A DNA stretch of 64,000 nucleotides from Hymenobacter montanus. GTDB lineage: Bacteria > Bacteroidota > Bacteroidia > Cytophagales > Hymenobacteraceae. Numbering within the stretch: position 1 is the stretch's first letter; the number at the start of each line of letters is the position of its first letter. The DNA lies in assembly GCF_014699115.1 (NCBI RefSeq), contig NZ_JACXAD010000002.1, positions 62,001 to 126,000 on the forward strand, written 5' to 3'. Below the pieces are notes generated by a model. That model was given only the letters and a program-made list of their open reading frames with translations, made no database searches and was not told the DNA's origin. This document shows positions 7,908 through 16,409 of this stretch, in pieces. The translations under genes and the position numbers were made by a program.

Positions 7908-8040
7908 CGCAAGGCCCCAGCGTAGTTCAACCTGGGCTTTCCCGGCCTTGGGGGTGTCCCTTCGTCCACTAGCAACGCCACCCTGTTCGAGCTGATCTTC
8001 AGGTGGGCTTCAGCGCCAAAGCCCGGTCGACTAACCACCA

Positions 8041-8076
8041 AAAAGCCCTCCCGGCCAAGCTGCCGGGAGGGCTTTT
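8041..8076. terminator. bidirectional intrinsic terminator between lpdA and mqo
   Basis: A perfect 15-bp stem (8041-8055 with 8062-8076, AAAAGCCCTCCCGGC and its complement) has a six-base loop. It is A-rich on the left and T-rich on the right, so it can stop transcription from both converging genes. Confidence 0.85.
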
Positions 8077-8158
8077 GCATTGCACGGAACAGCTGTGCCG
8101 TAGGTTATTGCCTGATCTTTAAGTACTCCGGACGAGTTTACAGATAGGCGGCTTCATT

Positions 8159-9688
8159 CTATTGTCTCTCCTTCGTCTGCTGGCCGCCATCGAGCCGTAG
8201 CGCCTGGTGGCTACGCTCGCGCACCTCGGCGGTCAGGGCGGGGTTATCGGCCAGGCGCTGGCCAAATGAGGGTACCATCTGCCGCAACCGGGCCTGCCAC
8301 TCGGGCGTGGCGGCCCGCTCGGCGAAGCACTTCTGCACCAGGTCCAGCATGATGGCTACGGCCGTGCTCGCGCCGGGCGAGGCTCCGAGCAAGGCCGCGA
8401 TGGAGCCATCGGCCGACGTCACCATCTCGGTGCCGAACTCCAGTACGCCACCCTGCTTCTTGTCTTTTTTGATGACCTGCACGCGCTGCCCGGCCACTTC
8501 CAACTGCCAGTCGTCGGGGTTGGCGCTGGGATAGTATTCGCGCAGGGCGGCGGTGCGGTCTTCCGGTGATTGCAGCACCTGGCCAATCAGGTAGCGGGTA
8601 AGGCCCAGGTTGCGGGCACCGGCGTAGAGCAGCGGCCGGATGTTACCCAATTCGATGGACCGGAACAGGTCGCTGTAGGAGCCCTTCTTCAAAAACTTGG
8701 TGCTAAAGCCCGCGTACGGCCCAAACAGCAACTCCTTTTGGCCATTGATTTGGCGCGTGTCGAGGTGGGGCATCGACATGGGCGGCGAGCCCACGGCCGG
8801 CTTGCCGTACACCTTGGCCTCGTGCCGGGCAATCACGGCGGGGTTGCGGCACTTCAGCCACTGCCCGCTCACGGGGAAGCCGCCGAAGCCGCTGGCCTCG
8901 GGAATGTCGGTTTTCTCCAGCAGCGGCAGCGTGCCCCCGCCGGCCCCGATAAACACGAATTTCGCGCGCGCAATGCGCCGGTCGCCCGTCGCCAGGTCTT
9001 CGATTTTAAGGCGCCAGATGCCGTCGCTTTTGCGCTGAAAGTCCTCGACCTGGTGGCCCAGGTGAAACTCCACGCCCGGCTGGGCCTTCAGGTGCTTGAA
9101 AAGGCAGCGGGTGAGGGAGCCGAAGTTGACGTCGGTGCCAATGGCCATGCGCGTGGCCGCCACGGGGGTGGCCGGGTCGCGGCCTTCCATCACCAGCGGA
9201 ATCCAGGCGGCAATCTGGGCGGGGTCCTCGCTAAATTCCAGGCCCTGGAACAAGGGCGAGTGCAGCAGGGCGGCGTGGCGCTTGCGCAGGTACTCCACGT
9301 TGGCGGCCCCCCACACAAAGCTCATGTGCGGAATGGTATGGATGAAGGACGTGGGGTCGGGCAGCGGCCCTTCCTGCACGAGCGAGGCCCAGAACTGCTT
9401 GCTCACCTCGAACTGCTCAGCGATTTTATCGGCCTTGGAGATGTCGATGGAGCCGTCGGGCCGTTCCGGGGTGTAGTTCAGCTCGCAGAAGGCCGAGTGG
9501 CCCGTGCCGGCATTGTTCCAGGCGTCGGAGCTTTCGGCGGCCACGGCGTCGAGGCGCTCGTACACGGCGATGCTGAGGGTGGAGTCAAGAGCCTTAAGCA
9601 GGACGCCCAGGGTGGCGCTCATAATACCCGCGCCAATGAGCACGATGTCGGTAACTGGTTTGGGGGAGGGCTGGTCCGTTGAAGTCAT
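8159..9688 (-). CDS. mqo: malate:quinone oxidoreductase
   Basis: A 509-residue membrane-associated FAD enzyme that oxidises malate to oxaloacetate and feeds electrons to menaquinone, replacing or backing up malate dehydrogenase. The FAD-binding start is DIVLIGAGIMSATLGVLLK (about 14-32). AWNNAGTGHSAFCELNYTP (about 56-74) and the late GASPGASTAVAIM (about 432-444) are diagnostic for MQO. Length fits the family. The coding start carries a 17-bp tandem duplication that creates a tiny upstream frame overlapping the ATG. Confidence 0.95.
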   Translation of the reverse strand: MTSTDQPSPKPVTDIVLIGAGIMSATLGVLLKALDSTLSIAVYERLDAVAAESSDAWNNAGTGHSAFCELNYTPERPDGSIDISKADKIAEQFEVSKQFWASLVQEGPLPDPTSFIHTIPHMSFVWGAANVEYLRKRHAALLHSPLFQGLEFSEDPAQIAAWIPLVMEGRDPATPVAATRMAIGTDVNFGSLTRCLFKHLKAQPGVEFHLGHQVEDFQRKSDGIWRLKIEDLATGDRRIARAKFVFIGAGGGTLPLLEKTDIPEASGFGGFPVSGQWLKCRNPAVIARHEAKVYGKPAVGSPPMSMPHLDTRQINGQKELLFGPYAGFSTKFLKKGSYSDLFRSIELGNIRPLLYAGARNLGLTRYLIGQVLQSPEDRTAALREYYPSANPDDWQLEVAGQRVQVIKKDKKQGGVLEFGTEMVTSADGSIAALLGASPGASTAVAIMLDLVQKCFAERAATPEWQARLRQMVPSFGQRLADNPALTAEVRERSHQALRLDGGQQTKERQ

Positions 9689-9714
9689 AGCGAAAGTGAA
9701 GTCATAGCGAAAGA
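9681..9714. repeat. 17-bp tandem duplication across the mqo start codon
   Basis: GAAGTCATAGCGAAAG followed by T or A occurs at 9681-9697 and again at 9698-9714. Each copy carries the complement of ATGACTTC, so the start codon region is present twice. Confidence 0.85.
9685..9705 (-). CDS. six-codon upstream frame overlapping mqo (MTSLSL)
   Basis: The extra ATG created by the tandem duplication (9703-9705) opens a frame MTSLSL that ends at TGA 9685-9687. That stop overlaps the mqo ATG (9686-9688) in an ATGA arrangement, which usually allows translational coupling. No independent sign of translation is visible, so it may be only a by-product of the duplication. Confidence 0.35.
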   Translation of the reverse strand: MTSLSL

Positions 9715-9874
9715 AAATAGATGGGCCGCAAGCAATACGGATGGCAACCGCGCAGGGCTGCTTATGGCCGAAAAAACAACCGGGCCTACCTTGCGTCCAA
9801 GAGCGCCAATTTCCTTGTCCGCGTAAGGAGAAGAGCTGCTATTCTCGCCACTTCCAGCCCCTGAGTTCCCACCC

Positions 9875-10960
9875 ATGCCCGCCGCTAACCTGCCGCTGCT
9901 CTCCCTGCCCACCCGCGCCGACTCGGCCGATGCTGCCGCGCCGCGGCTGCTCATCATCTACACGGGCGGGACGGTGGGCATGGCCGTCAACGGCAGCGGC
10001 GAGCTGGTGCCCATGCAACTGGGGCGCCTCGACCGCAGCATGCCCGAGCTGGCCCGCCTGCCGTTTCGCCTGTCGTTGCTCAGCCTGCCGGCCCCCATCG
10101 ACAGCAGCAACGTGACGCCGGCCGACTGGCTGTTTCTGGCCCAGCTCATCGGCCAGCACTACGCCGATTTCGAGGGCTTCGTGGTGCTGCACGGCACCGA
10201 CACCATGGCGTACTCGGCGGCGGCGCTCAGCTACGTGCTCGAGCACTTGGGCAAGCCGGTGGTCTTCACCGGGGCGCAGGTGCCCGTCGGCGCCAGCCGC
10301 TCCGATGCCCAGCGCAACCTCATCACGGCCCTGGAGATAGCGGCGGCCTGCCACCCCCGCGCCCGTACTGTGCGGGTGCCGGAGGTGTGCGTGTTCTTCA
10401 ACGACATCCTCATTCGGGGTACCCGGGCCAAGAAGGTCGAAAGCCAGCAGTTTGCCGCTTTCAAAAGCGAGAACTACCCGCCCCTGGCCCGCGCCGGCAT
10501 CAGCCTCGACTTCGACGATAAAAGCATCCGCCTGCTGCCGGGCGCCCCCCTGAAAGTGCACACGACCCTGGAAACCGGCGTGGCCGTGCTGCGGCTCTTC
10601 CCGGGCATTACCGAGGCGGTAGTGGGTGCTACGCTGGGCATTGCCGGCCTGCGGGGCTGCGTGCTCGAAACCTACGGCTCGGGCAACGCGCCCACGGCTC
10701 CGTGGTTTTTGCGGTGCCTGGCCGAGGCGCGCCAGCGGGGCGTGTGGCTGCTCAACGTGAGCCAGTGCGAGGAGGGCCGCGTAGTGCAGGGCAAGTACGA
10801 AACCAGCGCCCGCTTCGCCGAGCTGGGCATCGTGGGTGGCGACGACATCACGACCGAAGCGGCCGTTACCAAGCTCATGTTCGTGCTGGGCCTCGGGCTG
10901 GGGGAGCAGCCCACACGCGAGCTGCTAATGCAGAGCCTGCGCGGCGAAATCACGTCGTAG
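9875..10960 (+). CDS. ansA: type I L-asparaginase
   Basis: A 361-residue cytosolic-type asparaginase that hydrolyses asparagine to aspartate and ammonia. The first catalytic Thr lies in LLIIYTGGTVGM (about residues 27-38). The second Thr with its Asp-Lys-type partners lies in VLHGTDTMAYSAAALSY (about 105-121), followed by FTGAQVPVGASRSDAQRN. No signal peptide is present: the N-terminus is Pro/Ala-rich but not hydrophobic, so it is taken as cytoplasmic. The start at 9875 is the first ATG in frame with the conserved region. It stands alone between mqo (divergent) and tRNA-Ser. Confidence 0.92.
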   Translation: MPAANLPLLSLPTRADSADAAAPRLLIIYTGGTVGMAVNGSGELVPMQLGRLDRSMPELARLPFRLSLLSLPAPIDSSNVTPADWLFLAQLIGQHYADFEGFVVLHGTDTMAYSAAALSYVLEHLGKPVVFTGAQVPVGASRSDAQRNLITALEIAAACHPRARTVRVPEVCVFFNDILIRGTRAKKVESQQFAAFKSENYPPLARAGISLDFDDKSIRLLPGAPLKVHTTLETGVAVLRLFPGITEAVVGATLGIAGLRGCVLETYGSGNAPTAPWFLRCLAEARQRGVWLLNVSQCEEGRVVQGKYETSARFAELGIVGGDDITTEAAVTKLMFVLGLGLGEQPTRELLMQSLRGEITS

Positions 10961-11081
10961 GGTGAAGCCTTTGGTTCAACCGGTGGAACAATGCCCGAAT
11001 ACAAGGACTACTGGCGCGGCACCAACGCAGCCTTGAAGGCGGCCTCCCACATTGCCCGGTGCAGCGAAGGCCACGTTCCAC

Positions 11082-11112
11082 TTGCCCGGCCAGCGGCCTT
11101 GTCATATCTTTG
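11082..11112 (+). promoter_or_regulatory. promoter of tRNA-Ser (TTG, 20 bp, TATCTTTG)
   Basis: A -33 TTG (11082-11084) and a perfect -7 box TATCTTTG (11105-11112) are 20 bases apart, matching the Bacteroidota sigma-ABfr consensus. The tRNA begins 20 bases after the -7 box. Confidence 0.75.
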
Positions 11113-11131
11113 TGCCACGAACCGCCAACCT

Positions 11132-11219
11132 TGAGAGGTGTCCGAGTGGTCGAAGGAGCACGCCTGGAAAGTGTGTATGGCTCAAAAGGTCATCGTGGGT
11201 TCGAATCCCATCCTCTCAG
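11132..11219 (+). tRNA. tRNA-Ser (anticodon GGA)
   Basis: An 88-base class II tRNA with a long variable arm. The acceptor stem is TGAGAGG (11132-11138) paired with CCTCTCA (11212-11218), and the discriminator is G. The anticodon arm CACGC-CTGGAAA-GTGTG gives anticodon GGA, reading UCC/UCU. The T arm contains GTTCGAATC. CCA is not encoded. Confidence 0.95.
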
Positions 11220-11222
11220 CAG

Positions 11223-11255
11223 AAGCCCGTTTCCAAGCCGGAAACGGGCTTTTTT
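11223..11255 (+). terminator. intrinsic terminator of tRNA-Ser
   Basis: A 12-bp perfect stem (AAGCCCGTTTCC with its complement, 11223-11234/11240-11251) has a five-base loop and a T run, starting four bases after the tRNA. Confidence 0.9.
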
Positions 11256-11528
11256 ATTGCCCTGATACCTGGCTGGAGTAGGTAAGCCCGGCGACGCCAC
11301 CGTGCCAGGGGTTCAGCCTCAGCAGTAATTGGTCGTACCCGGCAATCAAATACTATTACTCAGAACACCGCTTTACCTGCTGCAAGAATGCGCCGGTATG
11401 GTATGGGCCAACATTCCTACTTGCCACTATGGTAGCGAAACATGGGAACGGGTTTATTCTCTATCCAACCTGAACCCTAAAAACCCGTTACCTTGCCCGG
11501 CGCAAACCTACAATCTTCGTCGCTTCTC
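11256..11528. other. intergenic region before the MFS gene
   Basis: About 270 bases with no gene or RNA that I can support. TACCTTGC near 11490 and ATCTTCG near 11514 loosely resemble -7 boxes for the MFS transporter gene. Confidence 0.5.
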
Positions 11529-12947
11529 ATGGCTCAGCCTTCGACTAGTACCCCCGCCGCACCGCTCGGCATCGAAAAAGACAACAAGCGCATTACTACC
11601 GGCTGGACGTTCTACGACTGGGCCAACTCGGTGTACCCGCTCGTGATTACGAGCAGCATCTTTCCCATTTATTGGGGCGCTGTCACGGCCGACATCAATT
11701 CGGCCCCGGGCAATATTGTCGATTTTATGGGCTTCCAGGTTCCGGGCTCATCGCTGCTCACCTACGCCATTTCGTTTTCTTTCTTGCTCATTGCGTTGGT
11801 CAGCCCATTTCTGACCTCGTTGGCCGACTTCTCCGGGCGTAAGAAGCTGTTTCTGCAAATATTCTGCTACATCGGGGCCGCCAGCTGCGCGGGGCTGTTC
11901 TTCTTCACCAAGGACACGCTCACACTGTCGACGTTCGTGTTTATCGCGGCCACGGTTGGCTTTAGCGGCAGTATTGTCTTCTATAACTCCTACCTGCCCG
12001 ACATCAGCTCGGAGGCGAAGTTCGATTCACTCTCCGCCAAGGGCTTTTCGATGGGCTACGTGGGCTCGGTGATTCTGCTGGTCATTTGCCTGCTGCTGGT
12101 GACGTTCAACCAGGAGCTGGGCATCGAGAAAGGATTTGCTACTCGCTTGAGCTTCCTGCTCACCGGCCTCTGGTGGGCGGGTTTCGCCCAGATTCCTTTC
12201 TTCACGCTGCCGCCCGATACCGGTCGGCCCGCCAACGCTCCCCGGGCCGAAGGCGGCTGGGTGCTAAACGGCTTTCGCGAGTTAGGCAAGGTCTGGAACC
12301 AACTTGAGCAGCTGCCCAACCTGAAGAAGTTTCTGCTGGCTTATTTTACTTACAACATGGGCGTGCAAACGGTGATGTACGTAGCCACCATCTTCGGCGA
12401 TAAAGAGCTGCACCTGGAAAGCACGGCGCTTATTGTTACTATCCTGCTGCTGCAAGTAGTAGCCATCTTAGGAGCTTATTTGTTCGCCAAGCTTTCCGAA
12501 CGCATCGGTAACACCCGGGCCCTGAGCTGGTCGGTCGCTATCTGGGGGCTGATTTGCGTAGCCGGCTACTTCGTGCAAGCCGGTTGGAGCTTCTATGCCC
12601 TGGCCTCCGTCATTGGCCTTACGATGGGGGGGATTCAGAGCCTGAGCCGCAGCACTTATTCAAAAATTATCCCTGAGAATACGCCCAACTCCGCGGCGTT
12701 CTTTAGCTTTTTTGACGTGACGGAGAAGCTGAGCATTGTTATCGGCACAGCGGTGTTTGGCGTAATTGCCCAAATCACGGGCTCAATGCGCAACAGCATT
12801 TTATCGCTGATCATCTTCTTCGTTCTGGGGTTCATCTTTCTGCTCACGCTGCGCGGCAAAAAGCTGCGCGAGGACACCCTGTCGACTGCCTTCCCCGGCC
12901 CCCCGCCCGCTTCGGCCGTGGCCAGCACGCCTGCCGCCACAAAGTAA
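11529..12947 (+). CDS. MFS transporter, UMF1 (Atg22-like) family
   Basis: A 472-residue inner-membrane protein with about 12 hydrophobic segments. The opening block GWTFYDWANSVYPLVITSS (about residues 22-40) is the UMF1/Atg22 signature, a group of major-facilitator transporters common in Bacteroidota, whose yeast relative exports amino acids from the vacuole. LADFSGRKKLFLQIF corresponds to the MFS loop 2-3 motif. The start is set at ATG 11529 (MAQPSTST); an in-frame upstream codon at 11493 would add 12 residues. The C-terminus is Pro/Ala-rich and cytosolic. Substrate unknown. Confidence 0.85.
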   Translation: MAQPSTSTPAAPLGIEKDNKRITTGWTFYDWANSVYPLVITSSIFPIYWGAVTADINSAPGNIVDFMGFQVPGSSLLTYAISFSFLLIALVSPFLTSLADFSGRKKLFLQIFCYIGAASCAGLFFFTKDTLTLSTFVFIAATVGFSGSIVFYNSYLPDISSEAKFDSLSAKGFSMGYVGSVILLVICLLLVTFNQELGIEKGFATRLSFLLTGLWWAGFAQIPFFTLPPDTGRPANAPRAEGGWVLNGFRELGKVWNQLEQLPNLKKFLLAYFTYNMGVQTVMYVATIFGDKELHLESTALIVTILLLQVVAILGAYLFAKLSERIGNTRALSWSVAIWGLICVAGYFVQAGWSFYALASVIGLTMGGIQSLSRSTYSKIIPENTPNSAAFFSFFDVTEKLSIVIGTAVFGVIAQITGSMRNSILSLIIFFVLGFIFLLTLRGKKLREDTLSTAFPGPPPASAVASTPAATK

Positions 12948-13017
12948 AACGCGTCGCTCAGCGTCTCTTCCAGCAAGGCCCAAGCCCGGCCGCGTTATTA
13001 CCTACCAAACCTACCCC

Positions 13018-13536
13018 ATGCACACTTCCTCGCTGCAGCAAAACATCCTGGCTGAGCTCGACCACGAGCTGGCCAACACCCGCAAGGTTCTCGAGCGCGT
13101 GCCTTACGACAAGGCCGACTACACGCCCCACCCCAAGAGCATGCCCCTGGGCAAGCTGGCCGCCCACGTCGTGAACCTGCTGGCCTTCAAAACCCTGTTT
13201 GTGCAAGCCGATTCGCGCGACTTCCTCGACCCTAACGCACCCAAGCCCGGCCCCACGCCCACCAGCAGGGAAGAGCTGCTGGCCCGCTTCGACCAATACA
13301 GCCAAACCCTGCGCCAAGCCCTGCAGGAAAGCTACGACGAACAGCTAACCCACAATTTCCAGCTCCGGCGGGGCGAACAGGTGCTCATGGAGCGCCCCCG
13401 GGGCGCCGCGCTTCGTATCATGGGGCTTAACCACAGCATCCACCACCGCGGTCAACTCTCGGTGTATCTGCGCTTGCTCGACATCCCCGTGCCCGGCCTC
13501 TACGGTCCCAGTGCCGACGAGCCCGGCGGGTTTTAG
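13018..13536 (+). CDS. DinB-family four-helix metalloprotein
   Basis: A 172-residue protein with the DinB fold. Three metal-binding histidines can be placed: LGKLAAHVVNLL (about residue 48) and LNHSIHHRGQLSVYLR (about 139-154). Members include bacillithiol or mycothiol S-transferases and enzymes of unknown role; the substrate is not indicated. It follows the MFS gene by 70 bases on the same strand and might be co-transcribed. It converges with the amidohydrolase gene. Confidence 0.8.
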   Translation: MHTSSLQQNILAELDHELANTRKVLERVPYDKADYTPHPKSMPLGKLAAHVVNLLAFKTLFVQADSRDFLDPNAPKPGPTPTSREELLARFDQYSQTLRQALQESYDEQLTHNFQLRRGEQVLMERPRGAALRIMGLNHSIHHRGQLSVYLRLLDIPVPGLYGPSADEPGGF

Positions 13537-13625
13537 GTGTTCTGGCCAGCGGCATTGGCCTAAGCGGGTGTTCAGCGCCCCCTAAGCGGCGTTATCGTAA
13601 GGGCCAGCAGGCCTGTGCACACTGC

Positions 13626-15293
13626 TTACTTGCGCACGAACACGCGTTGCCCGCCAATCCAGGTTTGCAGCACTTGAGCCCCGCGCAGCTGCTCGTTCGG
13701 CGCGGTCAGCAAATCAGTGTTCAGCACCACAAAATCCGCCAGCAGCCCGGGTCTGATTTGGCCTTTGCGCTTCTCCTCGAAGCCGGCGTGGGCGGCCCAG
13801 GTCGTCATACCGCGCAAGGCGTCGGGGCGGGAGAGGGCATTTTCCATTTGGAAGCCGCCAGCCGGGTAATTCTTCGCGTCCTGCCGGGCCACCGCCGCGT
13901 GAAAGCCGAACAGCGGGTTGAGGTCTTCCACCGGAAAGTCGGAGCCCAGCGCTACCTGGCCGTACTGTTTGCGCAGCTCGGCGTAGGCATAGGCGGTTTT
14001 GAGCCGGCCCGCCCCCAGCCGCTCGCCAGCCCAGTACATGTCGGAGGTAGCGTGGGTGGGCTGCACCGAGGGCACGATGCCGAACTGCGCAAACTTGGGC
14101 ATGTCGGCCGGCGTGATGACCTGGGCGTGCTCGATGCGCCAGCGGCGGTCTTTTTGTCCGTGCAGGGCCTCGCCGTAAATATTGAGGATGATGCGGTTGG
14201 CCGAGTCACCAATGGCATGGGTATTCATCTGGAACTTCGACGCGGCCAGCTCCTGGGCCAGCGCGCGGTATTCCCGCTCGGTCGAGAGCAGGAAGCCGGT
14301 TTCTTTGGGCCGGTCGGTGTAGGGCGCCACCAGGCAGGCCCCGCGGGAGCCCAGGGCCCCGTCGGCGTATATCTTGAATGAGTTAATCGTAAGCTGGTCA
14401 GTTAATACCGGGCCGCTCTTCAGGTAGAATGCGCGGTTCGTCGGCGTGGGGTTCAGCATGGCGTAGATGCGCAGCTTCAGCTCTCCCCGCTGCTGTAAGG
14501 CGGCCAGCTGGTCGATGTCGGCCTTGTCGAGGCCGGCGTCGGCGAGGCTGGTGAGGCCCAGGGCCAGGCACTGCTGCTGGGCCTGCCGCAGCAGGCGGGC
14601 GGCTTCGGCGGGGGGGGGCTCGGGAATTTTGCGGCTCACCAACCGGGTTGCGTTGTCAACCAGTAGCCCGGTGAGGCGGCCCTGGGCATCGCGGGCAATG
14701 GTGCCGCCGCTAATGGGCGTGCGCGCCGTGACGCCGGCCAGGTCCAAGGCCTTCTGGTTGACCAGGGCCGCGTGGCCATCCACCCGGATAAGGAACACCG
14801 GCACGTCCGGAAACAGTCGGTCCAGGGTGTCTTTGGTGGGGAACTGCCGGCCGGGCCAGTCGTTTTGGTCCCAGCCGCGCCCGGTAAGCCAGGCTGCCCC
14901 CGGGTATTTCCGCCGATTCTCCTGAAGCCGCTGGATGACGGCCGCCCACGACGTCGTGCCGACCAGGTTAGCACTAGGCAGGGCCAGGGCGTAGCGGTAG
15001 AAATGGCAGTGCGCGTCGTAAAAGCCGGGGTAGATAAATTGTCCTTGTGCATCAACTTCCTGGGCTGCGGCGAACCGCGATTTAAGATCGGCGGCCGTGC
15101 CTACGGCCACGAAACGCCCCTTTGTCACCGCAAAAGCTTCCACTCGGGAAAAGGTAGAGTCCACGGTGTACACCGTGGCGTTGGTCACCAGCAAATCAAC
15201 CGGCTCGCGCCGGCCCTGGCAGCCGTTCAGCACCGCGAAGGCCAGCAGGGCAACCCCCAGCTTTCGTCCCCAGGAAGAGGTAAAAGAACCCAT
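13626..15293 (-). CDS. amidohydrolase lipoprotein (YtcJ-like)
   Basis: A 555-residue protein with a lipoprotein signal peptide (LGVALLAFAVLNGC, Cys about 25) and an amidohydrolase-3 domain. The metal-binding start of the TIM barrel is YPGFYDAHCHFYRYAL (about 93-108), with later barrel-end motifs NTHAIGD (His about 350) and GSDFPVEDLNP (about 465-475). YtcJ-type enzymes hydrolyse amides, often N-substituted formamides, but the substrate here is unknown. The signal suggests a periplasmic location. The gene stands alone, with palindromic repeats upstream. Confidence 0.85.
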   Translation of the reverse strand: MGSFTSSWGRKLGVALLAFAVLNGCQGRREPVDLLVTNATVYTVDSTFSRVEAFAVTKGRFVAVGTAADLKSRFAAAQEVDAQGQFIYPGFYDAHCHFYRYALALPSANLVGTTSWAAVIQRLQENRRKYPGAAWLTGRGWDQNDWPGRQFPTKDTLDRLFPDVPVFLIRVDGHAALVNQKALDLAGVTARTPISGGTIARDAQGRLTGLLVDNATRLVSRKIPEPPPAEAARLLRQAQQQCLALGLTSLADAGLDKADIDQLAALQQRGELKLRIYAMLNPTPTNRAFYLKSGPVLTDQLTINSFKIYADGALGSRGACLVAPYTDRPKETGFLLSTEREYRALAQELAASKFQMNTHAIGDSANRIILNIYGEALHGQKDRRWRIEHAQVITPADMPKFAQFGIVPSVQPTHATSDMYWAGERLGAGRLKTAYAYAELRKQYGQVALGSDFPVEDLNPLFGFHAAVARQDAKNYPAGGFQMENALSRPDALRGMTTWAAHAGFEEKRKGQIRPGLLADFVVLNTDLLTAPNEQLRGAQVLQTWIGGQRVFVRK

Positions 15294-15347
15294 TGCTCAA
15301 TAATGTAAATGGTAGCTCGTTAAGTAAGAGAGGCAGCCCAGAACGAT

Positions 15348-15465
15348 GTGGTGCCACGACTTTTTAGTCGTGGCACCACTACTTTCAGAACGAAGCCCCC
15401 GCTGTTATTCAACCACTAGTGGTGCCACGAACCGCTGCGCGGAATTCGGGGCACCACTAGTGGTT
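15348..15465. repeat. paired inverted repeats sharing GGTGCCACGA
   Basis: Two palindromes lie between the amidohydrolase and AMP nucleosidase genes. A 13-bp stem pairs 15348-15360 with 15367-15379. A 16-bp stem pairs 15411-15426 with 15450-15465 (AACCACTAGTGGTGCC), whose arm is itself partly palindromic. Both contain GTGCCACGA, and CCGCTGCGCG occurs twice, as in REP-type elements. The second palindrome ends 12 bases from the AMP nucleosidase stop and could act as its terminator. Confidence 0.8.
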
Positions 15466-15476
15466 CCGCTGCGCGC

Positions 15477-16247
15477 CTACTCGAAGCGCATGTGCTTTAC
15501 CGACTCGCCCGAGTTTTGCAGCTCCTGCAGCGACTCGATGCCAATGGCCAGGTGCTGACGGACAAAATTCGTAGTCACCTTCGAGTCTGACTCTGAGGTT
15601 TTCACGCCTTCGGGCGTCATCGGGTTGTCGCTCACCAGCAGCAGGGCCCCGTGGGGAATGTCGTTCATGAAGCCCACCACAAAAATGGTAGCCGTTTCCA
15701 TGTCCACGGCCAGGGCGCGCACCCGGCGCAGGTAGTCCTTAAACTCGGCATCGTGCTCCCACACCCGGCGGTTGGTGGTGTACACGGTGCCGGTATAGTA
15801 GTCCAGCTCGTGCTTTTTAATCATCGACGATACGGCCCGCTGCAGGCGGAAGGAGGGCAGAGCCGGGATTTCCTTGGGTAGGTAGTCGTCCGACGTACCA
15901 TCGCCGCGAATGGCCGCGATGGGCAGCACCAAATCGCCGAGCTTGGTCTTTTTCAACCCGCCGCACTTGCCCAGGAACAAGGCCGCCTTAGGTTTGATGG
16001 CCGAAAGCAAGTCCATAACCGTGGCCGCCATCGGCGAGCCCATGCCGAAATTGATGATGGTGATGCCCTGGGCCGTAGCCGTCTGCATGGGCTTGTCGAG
16101 GCCGCGCACCTCGCAATCGAACTGCTCGGCGAACATGTACACGTAATTGCTGAAATTAGTGAGCAGGATGTACTGCCCAAAATCGCTCAGGGGCACCCCG
16201 GTGTAGCGCGGCAGCCAGTTGTTAACGATTTCTTCTTTGGTCTTCAT
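15477..16247 (-). CDS. amn: AMP nucleosidase, short form
   Basis: A 256-residue enzyme that splits AMP to adenine and ribose-5-phosphate. The phosphorylase-like fold is visible in IINFGMGSPMAATVMDLL (about 64-81), LFLGKCGGLKKTKLGDLVLP (about 90-109) and the late ALAVDMETATIF (about 185-196) with the purine/ribose-binding Met-Glu. It corresponds to the catalytic half of the longer enterobacterial Amn (about 480 aa); the short form is usual in Bacteroidota. Location is the cytoplasm and the pathway is purine salvage. It is divergent from the nuclease-domain gene at 16410. Confidence 0.88.
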   Translation of the reverse strand: MKTKEEIVNNWLPRYTGVPLSDFGQYILLTNFSNYVYMFAEQFDCEVRGLDKPMQTATAQGITIINFGMGSPMAATVMDLLSAIKPKAALFLGKCGGLKKTKLGDLVLPIAAIRGDGTSDDYLPKEIPALPSFRLQRAVSSMIKKHELDYYTGTVYTTNRRVWEHDAEFKDYLRRVRALAVDMETATIFVVGFMNDIPHGALLLVSDNPMTPEGVKTSESDSKVTTNFVRQHLAIGIESLQELQNSGESVKHMRFE

Positions 16248-16409
16248 AATAAGGCACTTAGTTAATGGCGCTTCGTACTTGGTGGTGTTTGGCCAGGGGC
16301 CTTGTCAGCCCGGGGTTGGCTGATGTAATTCCCGGTTTGTCATTCAGTAGCACCAGGCGAAGGACACCAAGCACCGGGCACAAAGCACCAAGCACTACTT
16401 TTGGAGGTG

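Noticed and set aside
6458..8080. 540-codon open frame on the minus strand over lpdA
   Set aside because: It is antisense to a clear dihydrolipoyl dehydrogenase. High GC at third codon positions opens long mirror frames, and the translation is His/Ala/Gly-rich without any domain.
8570..9682. 370-codon plus-strand frame over mqo
   Set aside because: Mirror frame of a confident gene, with the same low-complexity composition.
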